From positions 1 through 27,353 of the forward strand of contig CAXSDP010000053.1 in the NCBI GenBank assembly GCA_964235705.1: DNA of 27,353 nucleotides, read 5' to 3'. Numbering within the stretch: position 1 is the first letter of the stretch; each line of letters opens with the position of its first letter. The notes under the pieces were generated by a model. The model ran no database searches, was not told the DNA's origin, and saw only the letters and a list, made by a program, of their open reading frames with translations. The position numbers were made by a program, and so were the translations under genes. Below, piece by piece: positions 1 through 7,840 of this stretch. Source of the DNA: RH-AL1 sp964235705 (GTDB lineage Bacteria > Pseudomonadota > Alphaproteobacteria > Rhizobiales > Beijerinckiaceae).

Positions 1-449
1 TGCACCGGCGGCATCGGCGGCGTGGGTGGCGGCGGCGGGTCGACAGGGCGGACCGGAGGCGCGGGGACCGGCGGCGGCGGCGGGGCGGCGGCCGCCACCG
101 GTGGCGTGGTGTCCCGTCCGGGATCGTCGTTGGGCTTGTCGGGGGCCGGCGGCGGCGGGGTGTCCTTGCGGGCCTCGGCGAGCGGGGGCGCCGGGTTGTG
201 CTCCTCCAGCGCCGCCACCTTGTCGACGCGGCGCTGCGGGGTGGGCAGCGGCTTGGCCGTTTCCTCGCCCTTCATCACCTGGTTCAACTCGCTGGTGGTC
301 ACCATCTCCACCGCCACCGCCTCCTGCGTGTCGTCGACCGTCGGCGCGTGCGAAACATTCGCCAGCAGGAAGACGAGCACGGCCAAGTGCGCCCCGCCGG
401 AAACGACGAGGCCCGGATCCTTCTTCCAAAGGGCGGTCAGCCTGTTCAT
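1..449 (-). CDS. tolA: TolA, N-terminal part (cut by window edge)
   Basis: TolA links the inner-membrane TolQR motor to TolB/Pal at the outer membrane. Reading the minus strand from the ATG at 447-449 gives an open frame to the window edge, about 149 residues. It has a short basic cytoplasmic start, one membrane segment at residues 14-34 with the GGAHL-type motif usual at the start of TolA/TonB helices, and then a long Pro/Ala-rich periplasmic linker. The C-terminal domain lies outside the window. It starts 38 nt after the tolR stop, so it is the third gene of tolQRA. A TonB-like protein is the alternative, but tolQ and tolR upstream and the Glu/Asp-Thr-Val stretch after the helix favour TolA. 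Confidence 0.85.
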   Translation of the reverse strand, partial: MNRLTALWKKDPGLVVSGGAHLAVLVFLLANVSHAPTVDDTQEAVAVEMVTTSELNQVMKGEETAKPLPTPQRRVDKVAALEEHNPAPPLAEARKDTPPPPAPDKPNDDPGRDTTPPVAAAAPPPPPVPAPPVRPVDPPPPPTPPMPPV

Positions 450-487
450 GGGTGCGCGCGGCTCGATGCTCGGGTCTTGGTTCGGGA

Positions 488-937
488 CTACGTCTTGGCC
501 GGCTCGGTCACCAGGGCGACCCGCTTGAAGCCGGCGGTGGTGATGATGGACATGATGGCGGCGATGCGCCCGTAGTTCACCTGGTCGGCGCCGCGCACGT
601 AGATGCGCTCGTCCGGGCCGGCCTTGGCCAGCGCCTTCAGCCTGTCGGCGAGCTGGTCCTCGGGCACCGGCTCGTCGTTGATGAAGACGTCGCCCTTGGG
701 GTCCACCGCCACCGAGATCGGCTTCTGGTCGATGTTGAGCGCCGCCGCCTTGGTTTGCGGCAGGTCGATGGGCACGCCGGTGGCGAGCAGGGGCGCCGCC
801 ACCATGAAGATGATGAGCAGCACGAGCATCACGTCGATGAACGGCGTCATGTTGATGTCGGCCATCGCGCGGTAGCGCGGTTGACCGCGCCCCCGGCGCC
901 GCCCGCCGCCACCGCCACCCGCCACACTGCCAGCCAT
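488..937 (-). CDS. tolR: TolR, proton-channel subunit of the Tol-Pal system
   Basis: TolR, a 149-residue ExbD/TolR-family protein, forms the proton-driven motor with TolQ and works in outer-membrane constriction and stability. An Arg/Gly-rich cytoplasmic start (1-25) leads to the family signature ADINMTPFIDVMLVLLIIFM. Asp35 sits at the position of the essential channel aspartate (Asp23 in E. coli TolR). One membrane helix spans about 34-52, and a periplasmic domain follows. The stop is TAG at 488-490. The gene lies 26 nt after tolQ and 38 nt before tolA. The Gly-rich segment at residues 7-13 is low-complexity and may vary in length between strains. Confidence 0.95.
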   Translation of the reverse strand: MAGSVAGGGGGGRRRGRGQPRYRAMADINMTPFIDVMLVLLIIFMVAAPLLATGVPIDLPQTKAAALNIDQKPISVAVDPKGDVFINDEPVPEDQLADRLKALAKAGPDERIYVRGADQVNYGRIAAIMSIITTAGFKRVALVTEPAKT

Positions 938-963
938 GACCTAAGCCCCCCAGCCCTTACCGC

Positions 964-1695
964 TCACGCTGCCCGATCGCGCACGGCGTGCTGATCGATC
1001 TGGCGCGACAGGATCGACGAGAACTCGTCGGCGAAGCCTTCCATGCGCGCCTGCTTCTTGGCGACGTCGCCCTGCAGCTTGTTGTAGGCCACCAGCGCGG
1101 GGATGGCGGCGAACAGGCCGAGCGCGGTGGCGAGCAGCGCCTCCGCGATGCCGGGCGCCACCACGGCGAGCGAGGTGTTCTTGCTAGCCGCGATCGAGCG
1201 GAACGAGGTCATGATGCCCCACACCGTGCCGAACAGGCCGACGAAGGGGCCGGCGGACGCCACGGTGGCGAGGAACAGGAGGTTCGATTCCAGCCGCTCG
1301 ACCTCGCGGGCGATCGACACGTCCAGCACCTTGTCGATGCGCGCCTGCAGGCCCATGAAGGACGCCCCCACGTTCTGCACCGAGCGCTTCCATTCGCGCA
1401 TCGCCGCGACGAACAGGCTCGCCATGCCCTGCGCCGGGCGCGCCGACAGGGTGGTGTAGAGTTCCTCCAAGGAGGTGCCGGACCAGAACACGCCCTCGAA
1501 CTTGTCCATGGCGCGCTGGAAGCGGGCGTAGGTGATCGACTTGTTGACGATGATCGCCCACGACCAGATCGACGACCCCAGCAGCATCAGCATCACCAGC
1601 TTCACCAGCAGGGACGCCTGCATGAACATGCCGAGGACGGTCACCTCGGCCAGCGGCGTCGCCGCGGCGGAGGCTGCTACATCGGCGGGGTTCAT
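964..1695 (-). CDS. tolQ: TolQ, motor subunit of the Tol-Pal system
   Basis: TolQ is an inner-membrane MotA/TolQ/ExbB-family protein that surrounds TolR and conducts protons. I chose the ATG at 1693-1695 because the sequence GGAGACGAG lies just upstream. A start 24 codons earlier is open but lacks such a site. The protein has 243 residues, with membrane segments at about 21-50, 138-163 and 182-205. The conserved SAGPFVGLFGTVWGIMTSF stretch opens helix 2, and AEALLATALGLFAAIPALVAYN makes helix 3, as in the family. It is the first gene of tolQRA. The thioesterase gene ybgC, which often comes just before tolQ, is not here but at 11729-12169. Confidence 0.96.
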   Translation of the reverse strand: MNPADVAASAAATPLAEVTVLGMFMQASLLVKLVMLMLLGSSIWSWAIIVNKSITYARFQRAMDKFEGVFWSGTSLEELYTTLSARPAQGMASLFVAAMREWKRSVQNVGASFMGLQARIDKVLDVSIAREVERLESNLLFLATVASAGPFVGLFGTVWGIMTSFRSIAASKNTSLAVVAPGIAEALLATALGLFAAIPALVAYNKLQGDVAKKQARMEGFADEFSSILSRQIDQHAVRDRAA

Positions 1696-2052
1696 AGGCT
1701 CGTCTCCGATTGGGTCGTGTGGTGTGGCGCCCTGTGGACGGGCTGTCCTTGCGCGTAATTCCGCCATTTTGACGACGGCGGGGCCGGGTGCCGGCGTGCC
1801 GGGTGGGCCGTCGGCGCGGTCAGTTAAGCGCCCGTCAGGGTTAAGGTGACGTTAGCGGAGCCGTATCGCCGGGCGACCCGGTCCGACGTGGCCGTCGAGG
1901 AAGCCGCCGAGGAAGCGGCCACGTTCGATCGGTCGCGGGCGCGGCCGAGCCCGGCGGCGCGGCCCTCCCGAATTTCGCCCGGATCGTACCGCCAAGGTGC
2001 CGCTCCATCCCCACCAATCCCGCCCTCACCAATCCCGGAGGCCCGCGCGGCC
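1696..2052. other. Divergent intergenic region between tolQ and the IalB-family gene
   Basis: This 357-nt stretch must hold the promoters of two divergent units. It contains a 12-bp near-perfect direct repeat at 1897-1920 (gaggaagccgcc/gaggaagcggcc) and a GGAGG ribosome-binding site at 2037-2041 for the gene on the right. I could not pick out a convincing -35/-10 pair by eye, and I see no gene. Confidence 0.5.
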
Positions 2053-2658
2053 ATGTTTCGTCCCCTCCCCATCGCCGCCTCGACCGCGCTCGCCCTCGCG
2101 TCCCTCACCTTCGCGTCCCTCACCCTGGCGGTCACGCCGGCGGCGGCGGCGCGCAAGAAGGCCGAAGCGGCCAAACCGGCCGTCGACGCGAATGGCGCGG
2201 ACAAGAAGGACGCCGACAAGGGCGGCGCTAAGCCGGTCCAGGTCGCGACCTTCGGCGACTGGGGCGCCTACCTCGCCAAGGGCAAGGCCAAGACCTGCTA
2301 CGCGCTCGCCAGCCCGCAGGACCGCAAGCCGGAAGCCAAGCACGACGCCGCCTACGTCTTCATCGCCGACCGCCCGGGCGAGAAGGTCCACAACGAGGTG
2401 TCCATCATCATGGGCTTTCCGGTCAAGGAGGCCGGCGCGCAGGCCAAGGTCGGCGCCGCGTCCTTCGACCTCGTCGCCAAGGGCGCCAACGCCTGGATCA
2501 AGAACCCGGCCGAGGAGGCCAAGTTCGTCGAGGCGCTCCAGCACGGCGGCAAGCTGGTGGTGAAGGCGCCCCCGGTGAAGGGGCCGGCGATCACCGACAC
2601 CTACTCGCTGGCCGGGCTGAAGCCGGCGCTGGAGCGGGTGTCGAAGGACTGCAAGTAG
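2053..2658 (+). CDS. Invasion-associated locus B (IalB) family secreted protein
   Basis: A 201-residue exported protein of the IalB family (Pfam PF06776), common in Rhizobiales. Its periplasmic role is poorly defined; the name comes from a Bartonella invasion locus. The ATG at 2053 is preceded by GGAGG at 2037-2041. A hydrophobic signal peptide spans about 1-33, ending in an Ala-rich cleavage region. A Lys/Ala-rich linker follows (34-60), then the family core beginning VATFGDWGAYLAKGKAKTCYA, with VSIIMGFPVKEAG further on. There are only two Cys, at 82 and at the penultimate position, and they could form a disulfide. The signal-peptide region carries a 15-bp tandem duplication (2098-2127). The gene ends 9 nt before gap 1, so its terminator is not seen. 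Confidence 0.85.
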   Translation: MFRPLPIAASTALALASLTFASLTLAVTPAAAARKKAEAAKPAVDANGADKKDADKGGAKPVQVATFGDWGAYLAKGKAKTCYALASPQDRKPEAKHDAAYVFIADRPGEKVHNEVSIIMGFPVKEAGAQAKVGAASFDLVAKGANAWIKNPAEEAKFVEALQHGGKLVVKAPPVKGPAITDTYSLAGLKPALERVSKDCK

Positions 2659-2667
2659 GCCGGAGCC

Positions 2668-2767
2668 NNNNNNNNNNNNNNNNNNNNNNNNNNNNNNNNN
2701 NNNNNNNNNNNNNNNNNNNNNNNNNNNNNNNNNNNNNNNNNNNNNNNNNNNNNNNNNNNNNNNNNNN
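2668..2767. other. Assembly gap 1 (100 N)
   Basis: Exactly 100 N, the usual placeholder for a gap of unknown size. Short tandem repeats begin within about 20 nt of its right side, which may be why assembly stopped here. Confidence 0.99.
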
Positions 2768-2785
2768 ACATCGGCGGTCGCGTGG

Positions 2786-2913
2786 GAGGCGCGGACGGCG
2801 ACACGCAGGCGGGCCTTTGTCGGCGAACGTCGACGCCGGGATGCGACCGTGTCGGCGTCCGGCGACACCGGGATGCGCCAATGTCGGCGTCCGTCGACAC
2901 CGGACGCATGTGC
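2786..2913. repeat. Degenerate 32-bp tandem repeat beside gap 1
   Basis: Three imperfect copies of a 32-bp unit start at 2818, 2850 and 2882, each beginning tgtcggcg and containing a cgacgccggg/cgacaccggg core. A weaker fourth copy precedes them at about 2786-2817. The period is not a multiple of three and there are no unique spacers, so this is neither a coding repeat nor a CRISPR array. More copies may lie in the gap. Confidence 0.75.
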
Positions 2914-3399
2914 GATCCGGGCGCCCCGCAGCGAGGGGTGGCGGCGCCGGACCGGTGGCCGACGCGTGAAGGATCGTCCCGCGCGGCGGGAAAGGCAAGC
3001 CCACCCGCCCCGCCGGTTTCGCGCCTTCGCACCTTTGGGCGGCGCGCGGTGGTCCGATCGCCGGGCCGCGCCGCCGCGAGGCGTCGGAGACACGCGGAGA
3101 CACGCGGAGACGGGTGGAAGGGCGCGGCGCGCCCGATGTACGATCAGGCGCCCGCCGTCCTTGGCAGGATGGGCGGTTCGGCACGGATGTCGCCGGAACA
3201 ATCCGGGCTCGGTCCGCGACCGAGCGGACGGAGCCTCGGACGTCATCGGTGGGCGTGGACACGCCCCTCGGATCATCCTCGCCGCGCAGGCCCTGGCGAC
3301 AGGCGGCGAAAAGGACGGATCGCGAGAACCGCGGGCGAAGGTCAAGCTCGATCGACGACTATGGCCATTCGGCATGTGGCGTGTGTTGAGCTGTCACAC
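2914..3399. other. Gene-poor, GC-rich stretch upstream of the transposase remnant
   Basis: Several long open frames exist on both strands, but their translations are Arg/Pro/Gly-rich and resemble no family I recognise, as expected for chance frames at very high GC. A 10-bp tandem repeat (ggagacacgc, 2.6 copies) lies at 3086-3111. I call no gene. Confidence 0.5.
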
Positions 3400-3637
3400 T
3401 TGCCAGCCAACATCACGCTGGTGCCGCTGCCCGCCAAATCGCCCGGACCCAACCCTCCCGAGCCTGTCGAAGGGGGAGAACATCTGGCAGGTCATGCGCG
3501 GCGACTGGCTCTCCCATCGCGTCTTCACCTCCTGCAAAGACATTCTCGACCACTGCTGCTTTGCTTGGAACAGGCTCATCGACCAGCCCTGGGAAATCAT
3601 GTCCATCGGCCTGCGCGACGGGGCCTGTAGGTTCTGA
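3400..3637 (+). pseudogene. IS630-family transposase, C-terminal remnant with frameshift
   Basis: Only the end of a DDE transposase survives. One frame gives LPANITLVPLPAKSP and the next gives GENIWQVMRGDWLSHRVF followed by DILDHCCFAWNRLIDQPW and IMSIGLRDG up to the TGA at 3635-3637. This is the usual C-terminus of IS630-type transposases. The frames are joined across a 19-nt stretch at 3457-3475 (cccgagcctgtcgaagggg), where related proteins read simply NPVENIW; it changes the frame by +1. The N-terminal catalytic part is missing. No terminal inverted repeat was identified. The element is dead. Confidence 0.82.
3457..3475. repeat. 19-nt REP-like element inside the IS630 remnant
   Basis: The reverse complement is ccccttcgacaggctcggg. 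It shares a 17-nt core, CCTTCGACARRCTCGGG, with the element at 7822-7840. The core resembles short repeats of the type CCTTCGACAAGCTCAGG that I recall as dispersed in many bacterial genomes. It seems to replace 3 nt of the transposase frame, a net gain of 16 nt. Confidence 0.6.
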
Positions 3638-3649
3638 TCGGAAGGACTC

Positions 3650-3673
3650 GGTATGACACCCCATCGTCATACC
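3650..3673. other. Perfect 8-bp inverted repeat after the IS630 remnant
   Basis: GGTATGAC at 3650-3657 and GTCATACC at 3666-3673 pair perfectly around an 8-nt loop, 13 nt after the transposase stop. It could be a terminator stem or part of an IS end. No T-run follows, so a simple intrinsic terminator is unlikely. Confidence 0.5.
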
Positions 3674-4353
3674 CGCACCGCCCGCTTCGACAGGGGGGAT
3701 AGACCGTACGCATCATGTCATCATGTCATTATCGGAGCGTCCCGAGCCGCGACACGCACGAACATCAAAGACGGGACGAAGTCGCGATACGAGAGGACAT
3801 CGGTTCGAACTCCCGCATTCGGTGTCCACCTTTGAAACGCGGGCGCTCGCGAAACGTGGGCGCTTGGCGCGCACGCGATGTCGTCGCGGGCGATCCTCGA
3901 TCCAACGGGCGTCTCGGTGTCCTCACACGATCTTCGCCGGCGGAGAGCGACTGGCGTCGCTCGACCGCACGCGACGGCGCAAGTGTCGCCTTGGTCACGT
4001 TCTCGGCGACGATCACCCGCGCGACCCAAAACCTACGTCGGGGCATCGACCGCATCCCGGACCGCCGCCGGAAGCTGACCATGACCCAACCTCCCCGAGG
4101 CCTCCGCGCTGGTCCCGGATCATCTCTCGAAGCGCCCCATGATATGGTGCCTACGCTAAAAACGTAAGTTTCCATGGGCAAGGGCTCCGGGTGCGTTCTG
4201 CACATTATGTAAGTCACATGCTTTTTAGGTGGATGTTTCAGCTCGAATCTCGACTACCTTCGCAACAAGTCGCCCAAATGATAATCAGAAAGACTTTTTT
4301 CTTGATATTCCTTGACGATTGCCAAACATGGTGTGCTCGCGAGGAAGAAGCGT
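3674..4353. other. Gene-poor region upstream of the nicotinamidase gene
   Basis: I see no supportable gene. The first part holds a partial match to the REP-like core (cttcgacagg, 3685-3694) and an 8-bp direct repeat (catcatgt twice, 3711-3726). The part from about 4200 onward is clearly more AT-rich than the rest of the window and should carry the promoter for the next gene, but I cannot assign -35/-10 boxes with confidence. Confidence 0.45.
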
Positions 4354-4995
4354 ATGCCCCATTCATCGATCGCTCAAACAGATGTGCTCATCGTTGTTGA
4401 CGTTCAAAATGACTTCCTGCCGGGCGGAAGCTTGGTGGTGCCGAACGGCGATGCCGTTATCCCTCCCATCAACGCCATCGCACGCCATTTCCCCCACATT
4501 GTCCTGACACAGGATTGGCACCCGCCGGGGCATGTGTCTTTCGCGTCCTCTCATCCGGGCAAGGTGCCCTTCGACAGCATCGAACTGGATGATGGGCGCA
4601 CGCAGGTGCTTTGGCCGGATCATGCCGTGTTTGGGACGCGGGGCGCCGACATAGCGGCGGGTCTCGACATACCGCAAGCCGAACTCGTGATCCGAAAAGG
4701 CTATCGCCAGGGTCTCGACAGTTACTCCGCTTTCCTCGAGGCGGATGGAAAGACAAGGACCGGCCTGGCCAGCTACCTCAAAGAGCGTGGTTTCACTCGC
4801 GTCTTCATCGCGGGATTGGCGACCGACTTTTGCGCCGGTTGGACAGCGATCGATGCCGCTAAGTCCGGCTTCGCGGTGACCGCGGTCATCGACGCGATGC
4901 GAGGCATCGACGCTCACGGCTCCATGGAACGCGTCCTGACCGATATGCGCGCGACCGGCGTGGCCTTCGTCGAAACCGGCTCTCTGGTCCCCTGA
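4354..4995 (+). CDS. pncA: Nicotinamidase (PncA-type cysteine hydrolase)
   Basis: Hydrolyses nicotinamide to nicotinate and ammonia in NAD salvage; cytoplasmic. The 213-residue reading begins at the ATG at 4354, with GAGGAAG at 4341-4347 as ribosome-binding site. A start 14 codons upstream is open but has no such site. The isochorismatase-fold triad is visible: Asp16 in VVDVQNDF, Lys115 in VIRKG and Cys160 in ATDFCAGWTAID. Metal ligands fit Asp54 and His56 in TQDWHPPGH and His90 in WPDH. The usual CVQGT after that His reads AVFGT here. The gene sits in an accessory segment between two decayed transposases, so it may be acquired or a second copy. A related isochorismatase-fold amidase is possible, but the metal site favours nicotinamidase. 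Confidence 0.9.
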   Translation: MPHSSIAQTDVLIVVDVQNDFLPGGSLVVPNGDAVIPPINAIARHFPHIVLTQDWHPPGHVSFASSHPGKVPFDSIELDDGRTQVLWPDHAVFGTRGADIAAGLDIPQAELVIRKGYRQGLDSYSAFLEADGKTRTGLASYLKERGFTRVFIAGLATDFCAGWTAIDAAKSGFAVTAVIDAMRGIDAHGSMERVLTDMRATGVAFVETGSLVP

Positions 4996-5044
4996 GTCTC
5001 CGCCTCGTCGTTCTTATACCTCCTCACCCCTCCATCAAGGATGA

Positions 5045-5326
5045 ATGATGACAAGACAGGTAAAGCCTTCTCTGGCGATTGCGGTCGTACTTGCGCTGAT
5101 GCCTCTGGACTGGGCGCATGGTGCCGGGGCGAGCGCGGCCGCAGGCGCACCGGAACAAGATGTGGAAAAGAAACAATCACCAAGCGCTGTTCAATCACCC
5201 GCTACCTCGATCGGTGCCGGCTTGGACAGCAAGGCGTTGAACCCGGCCACGTCGACCTCGAATACCGTACCGGCGAGTGGCACGGCGAAGACGGGAGGGC
5301 CCGCCCACGACGCGCCGAATCATTGA
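5045..5326 (+). CDS. Small predicted secreted protein, unknown
   Basis: A 93-residue reading frame starting MMTRQVKPS. ATG codons at 5045 and 5048 are both possible; AAGG at 5037-5040 fits the second slightly better. Residues 8-26 form a signal peptide with a hydrophobic core (LAIAVVLALMPL) and a likely AHG-A cleavage. The mature part is Ala/Ser/Thr/Pro-rich with no Cys and looks disordered. It begins 49 nt after the nicotinamidase stop and could share its transcript. I recognise no family. The signal peptide and start context support a real gene, but with no homology the call is moderate. Confidence 0.5.
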   Translation: MMTRQVKPSLAIAVVLALMPLDWAHGAGASAAAGAPEQDVEKKQSPSAVQSPATSIGAGLDSKALNPATSTSNTVPASGTAKTGGPAHDAPNH

Positions 5327-6420
5327 CCTGGGATCCCCCAGTCACATGGACGGTCAGTGAGCTTGTTCGGGCAGGCTCTTCACACCTTCGGCTGATGTGT
5401 GGAGCGTGCCGCTGACGATGGGCGGGGATCATCCGGGTATGTGATCGGGAGGGTTCGACGTTCACGGGATGAAGCTGAAGCGCGCAAAGCTCGCGGTGAA
5501 GCGGGTGGCGTTCATTCGCCGTCCCGCCAGCGCATCTCAGCAAAGATCAAGATATCGGCCGAGGTGACTTGGATCGAGTGCCCGGTGGTCGGGCGCGGAC
5601 GCGCCCGCAGGCGAAGGCGCATCCGCAACGCCTGGAGGCCGGCGCGCGCTCTCCTTCGCGCGATCCCTTTGATGACCACACCCTCGTCATGCGGGCGCGG
5701 GGCCGGCGGCGGGCGCGTCGCCGCTCATTTCGCTTCGGCACCGATGCCATGGCGGTTGGTCCGGGCGGCAAGCCGATCCCGCCAAGCGCCCGAGCGGCAA
5801 TCGGCGACGCGACTTCGCTCCACATCGCGGACGATGGCATCGTAGGACCGCCCGCTCCACCGTGCCCAAGTGTCTGTGCCGACCATCCCGACGTTCGCGA
5901 AGGACGTCGTGCTGATCACGGGGATCGTCCAGCGTACCGGGCGTCGCAACCGCGCCCCGGCGATGTCGGGCGATTGGCGTCGGCCCGAGGCTCGCTCCTA
6001 CGTGTCCGAGGGACGGCTCGACCACCCGCTCCCCGAGCCGATAGCGACCGCGATGTCCCATGGGTGGTCAGCGTCCGCGCCGATGGGGAACGGACAGCCC
6101 TTTTACAGCGTAGACATTGGTCTTGAGCGCGGATGAACCGGCGGCCCCATGAAAGGCGCTCCGTGTTGAGGGGTGAAACTACATTGCCGATATGATCGGC
6201 GATGATCATACTTTTTGCATTAGGGCGAATAATTAGGCTTCGTAACGTTTCTGATGCTTATTTACAACAATAGTAGGTGATCACTTGCATGAGCTTCCCC
6301 GAAGCTTTTGGCGGCCGCATATATGGTGTACACGTTGCATGTGACGGACACCTAAGCTTCTTGAGAAGGCCCTTCGTGCCTAAGATGACAGGGCTGTCGA
6401 ATTGGGACAGGGGATAGGCC
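5327..6420. other. 1.1-kb stretch without a supportable gene
   Basis: Open frames on both strands here are Arg/Pro-rich and show no family features, signal peptide or good ribosome-binding site. From about 6150 to the next start the sequence turns AT-rich and should contain the promoter of the outer-membrane protein gene. A small perfect inverted repeat (gccgat-atg-atcggc) lies at 6186-6200. The contrast between a GC-rich decayed half and an AT-rich promoter half suggests a patchwork. Confidence 0.45.
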
Positions 6421-7386
6421 ATGTATGGATCGTTTAGGAGCAAAGCACGCTATACAAGCCTGATCGGCCTACTGGCAGGAGCGTCCTGCTTCCAACTCGC
6501 GCATGCGGAAGAATTCGTCACGCCTGTATTTCCGGGTCTGACGATCGGCATTCCAGCTGGAGCCTCGTTGCCGCAAGGCGTCTACTCCTCGACGACGCTC
6601 CTCGATTACAGGGCTCCCCTTGTCAACGGAGCGGGCCAAAGGACCGGTATCGACATAGATCTACAATCCTTGTCGCAAACCTTCATCTACTCGACGGGCC
6701 TGACCTTTCTAGGGGCTCAATACTCCTTATATGCGAACCAATTCTTCGAACACATTCGGACGTATGCGGACGGATCACCGACCGACGCCTACGGTGTGTT
6801 CAACACCTTTCTTTCACCGATCAACCTGTCTTGGTCGCTCGGTAACGGTTTCTATGCCAGCTACGCCGACTCGTTTTACTTACCGGACGCGACATACGCC
6901 GTCGGCGGCCCGACAATCGGCAATCATTTCTTCACGTTTGAGCAGAATTTTGGGCTGAGCTACCTCAAGGACGGCTATAACTTCACAGCTTTTGCCAGCC
7001 TGGACATCAACGCAACCAATCCGACGACCAATTATCATAGTGGAAATGTCATAGAAGCGGATTTCACGGCGACGAAAACAATTGGGAAGTTCACACTCGG
7101 CATTGGTGGTTACGTCACCGAACAGTTCCAGGATGATAAACTGAACGGGCTGACCGTCGCTGCTTCTGATTTCAATTCCTATGGCAATCGTTGGCAGGAG
7201 GTCGCCGTTGGGCCATACGTGAAATATGATCTTGGTCCTGCTACGATCTCCGCCTACTTCACCCAGGATGTCTTCGCGCGGAATGCCCCGAAGGCGGGCG
7301 TCGCATGGCTGAGACTGGATGTTCCCCTGTTTGGCTTCGCGTCCAAAGAGGCTGCTCGTCCGGCGCCGATCAAGGCGAGCTTCTAG
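6421..7386 (+). CDS. Outer-membrane protein of the SphA / phenol MetA-degradation transporter family
   Basis: A 321-residue exported beta-barrel protein resembling the Phenol_MetA_deg family (PF13557), including SphA-type proteins linked to uptake of hydrophobic or aromatic compounds. A signal peptide runs about 1-29, ending QLAHA before EEF. Alternating aromatic and polar strands follow. Family-typical stretches include ASLDINATNPTTNYHSGN, TIGKFTLGIGGYVTEQFQDD, VAVGPYVKYDLGPATISAYF and a C-terminal strand VAWLRLDVPLFG. AGGGGA lies about 6 nt before the ATG at 6421. Codon use is less GC-biased than in neighbouring chromosomal genes, suggesting transfer. The substrate cannot be read from the sequence. 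The IS701 remnant begins only 17 nt after the stop. Confidence 0.82.
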   Translation: MYGSFRSKARYTSLIGLLAGASCFQLAHAEEFVTPVFPGLTIGIPAGASLPQGVYSSTTLLDYRAPLVNGAGQRTGIDIDLQSLSQTFIYSTGLTFLGAQYSLYANQFFEHIRTYADGSPTDAYGVFNTFLSPINLSWSLGNGFYASYADSFYLPDATYAVGGPTIGNHFFTFEQNFGLSYLKDGYNFTAFASLDINATNPTTNYHSGNVIEADFTATKTIGKFTLGIGGYVTEQFQDDKLNGLTVAASDFNSYGNRWQEVAVGPYVKYDLGPATISAYFTQDVFARNAPKAGVAWLRLDVPLFGFASKEAARPAPIKASF

Positions 7387-7496
7387 CATCACCCGGGCAC
7401 TCCATGGCGATAGGAGCTGTTGTCTCCCGGGATGCTGGGGCGGTGCCGGTGGAGCGTGAGCGGGTGCGGAACCTCGACGCGTGGCTGGCGCCGTTC

Positions 7497-7544
7497 CTGG
7501 CCGCGATGGGTCGCAAAACCCTGGCCGCGATGGGCCGCAAGACG
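7497..7544 (+). repeat. 24-bp tandem duplication in the IS701 remnant
   Basis: Two copies of a 24-bp unit beginning ctggccgcgatggg lie head to tail (7497-7520 and 7521-7544) and differ at a few positions. They duplicate the peptide LAAMGRKT in frame. Family members as I know them carry this segment once. Confidence 0.8.
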
Positions 7545-7821
7545 CGACGCACCTGGGTGCCGCCCTACCTGCTCGGGCCCGACGAGCGCGAGGGCCTGCG
7601 GCCCATGGCGGCGCGCCTTGGCCTGTCGGGGCACGACCCACTGCCGCACTTCGTCGCCAGCCCGGCCTGGGACGATGGCCCGCTGTGGAGCACCCTGGCC
7701 CGGCAAGCCGATCGCCTGGTGGGCGCCCCGCACGCCTGCCTGGTGATCGACGACACGGCGCCGCCGAAGACGGGCACGCGCTGGGTCGCGTGGCGCACCG
7801 GGACTGCGGATCACCGGGCAA

Positions 7822-7840
7822 TCCTTCGACAAACTCGGGA
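7822..7840. repeat. 19-nt REP-like element inside the IS701 remnant
   Basis: Sequence tccttcgacaaactcggga. It shares the core CCTTCGACARRCTCGGG with 3457-3475, in opposite orientation. Family members read roughly LGKTANCQ here, so 19 nt replaces about 3 nt, the same net +16 as in the IS630 remnant. Confidence 0.6.

Noticed and set aside
26..994. Long plus-strand open frame opposite tolA and tolR
   Set aside because: Its translation is Arg/Pro/Ala/His-rich without family features, whereas the minus strand encodes clear TolA and TolR. It is a high-GC antisense shadow.
2786..2913. CRISPR array
   Set aside because: The 32-bp units are directly adjacent and there are no unique spacers between them.
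2782..3630. A 282-residue plus-strand gene across the IS630 remnant
   Set aside because: Only a short stretch (LPANITLVPLPAKSP) resembles anything, and it belongs to the frameshifted transposase. The rest is compositionally random.
3795..3835. Possible tRNA 3' end (ggttcgaactcccg and on) as an integration-site remnant
   Set aside because: The bases around TTCGAAC do not form a T-arm stem and no anticodon or acceptor stem can be built upstream. The match to a T-loop is short enough to be chance.
5569..6126. A 185-residue plus-strand gene in the gene-poor region
   Set aside because: Arg/Pro/Ala-rich translation, no ribosome-binding site and no family resemblance, with overlapping frames of equal quality on both strands.
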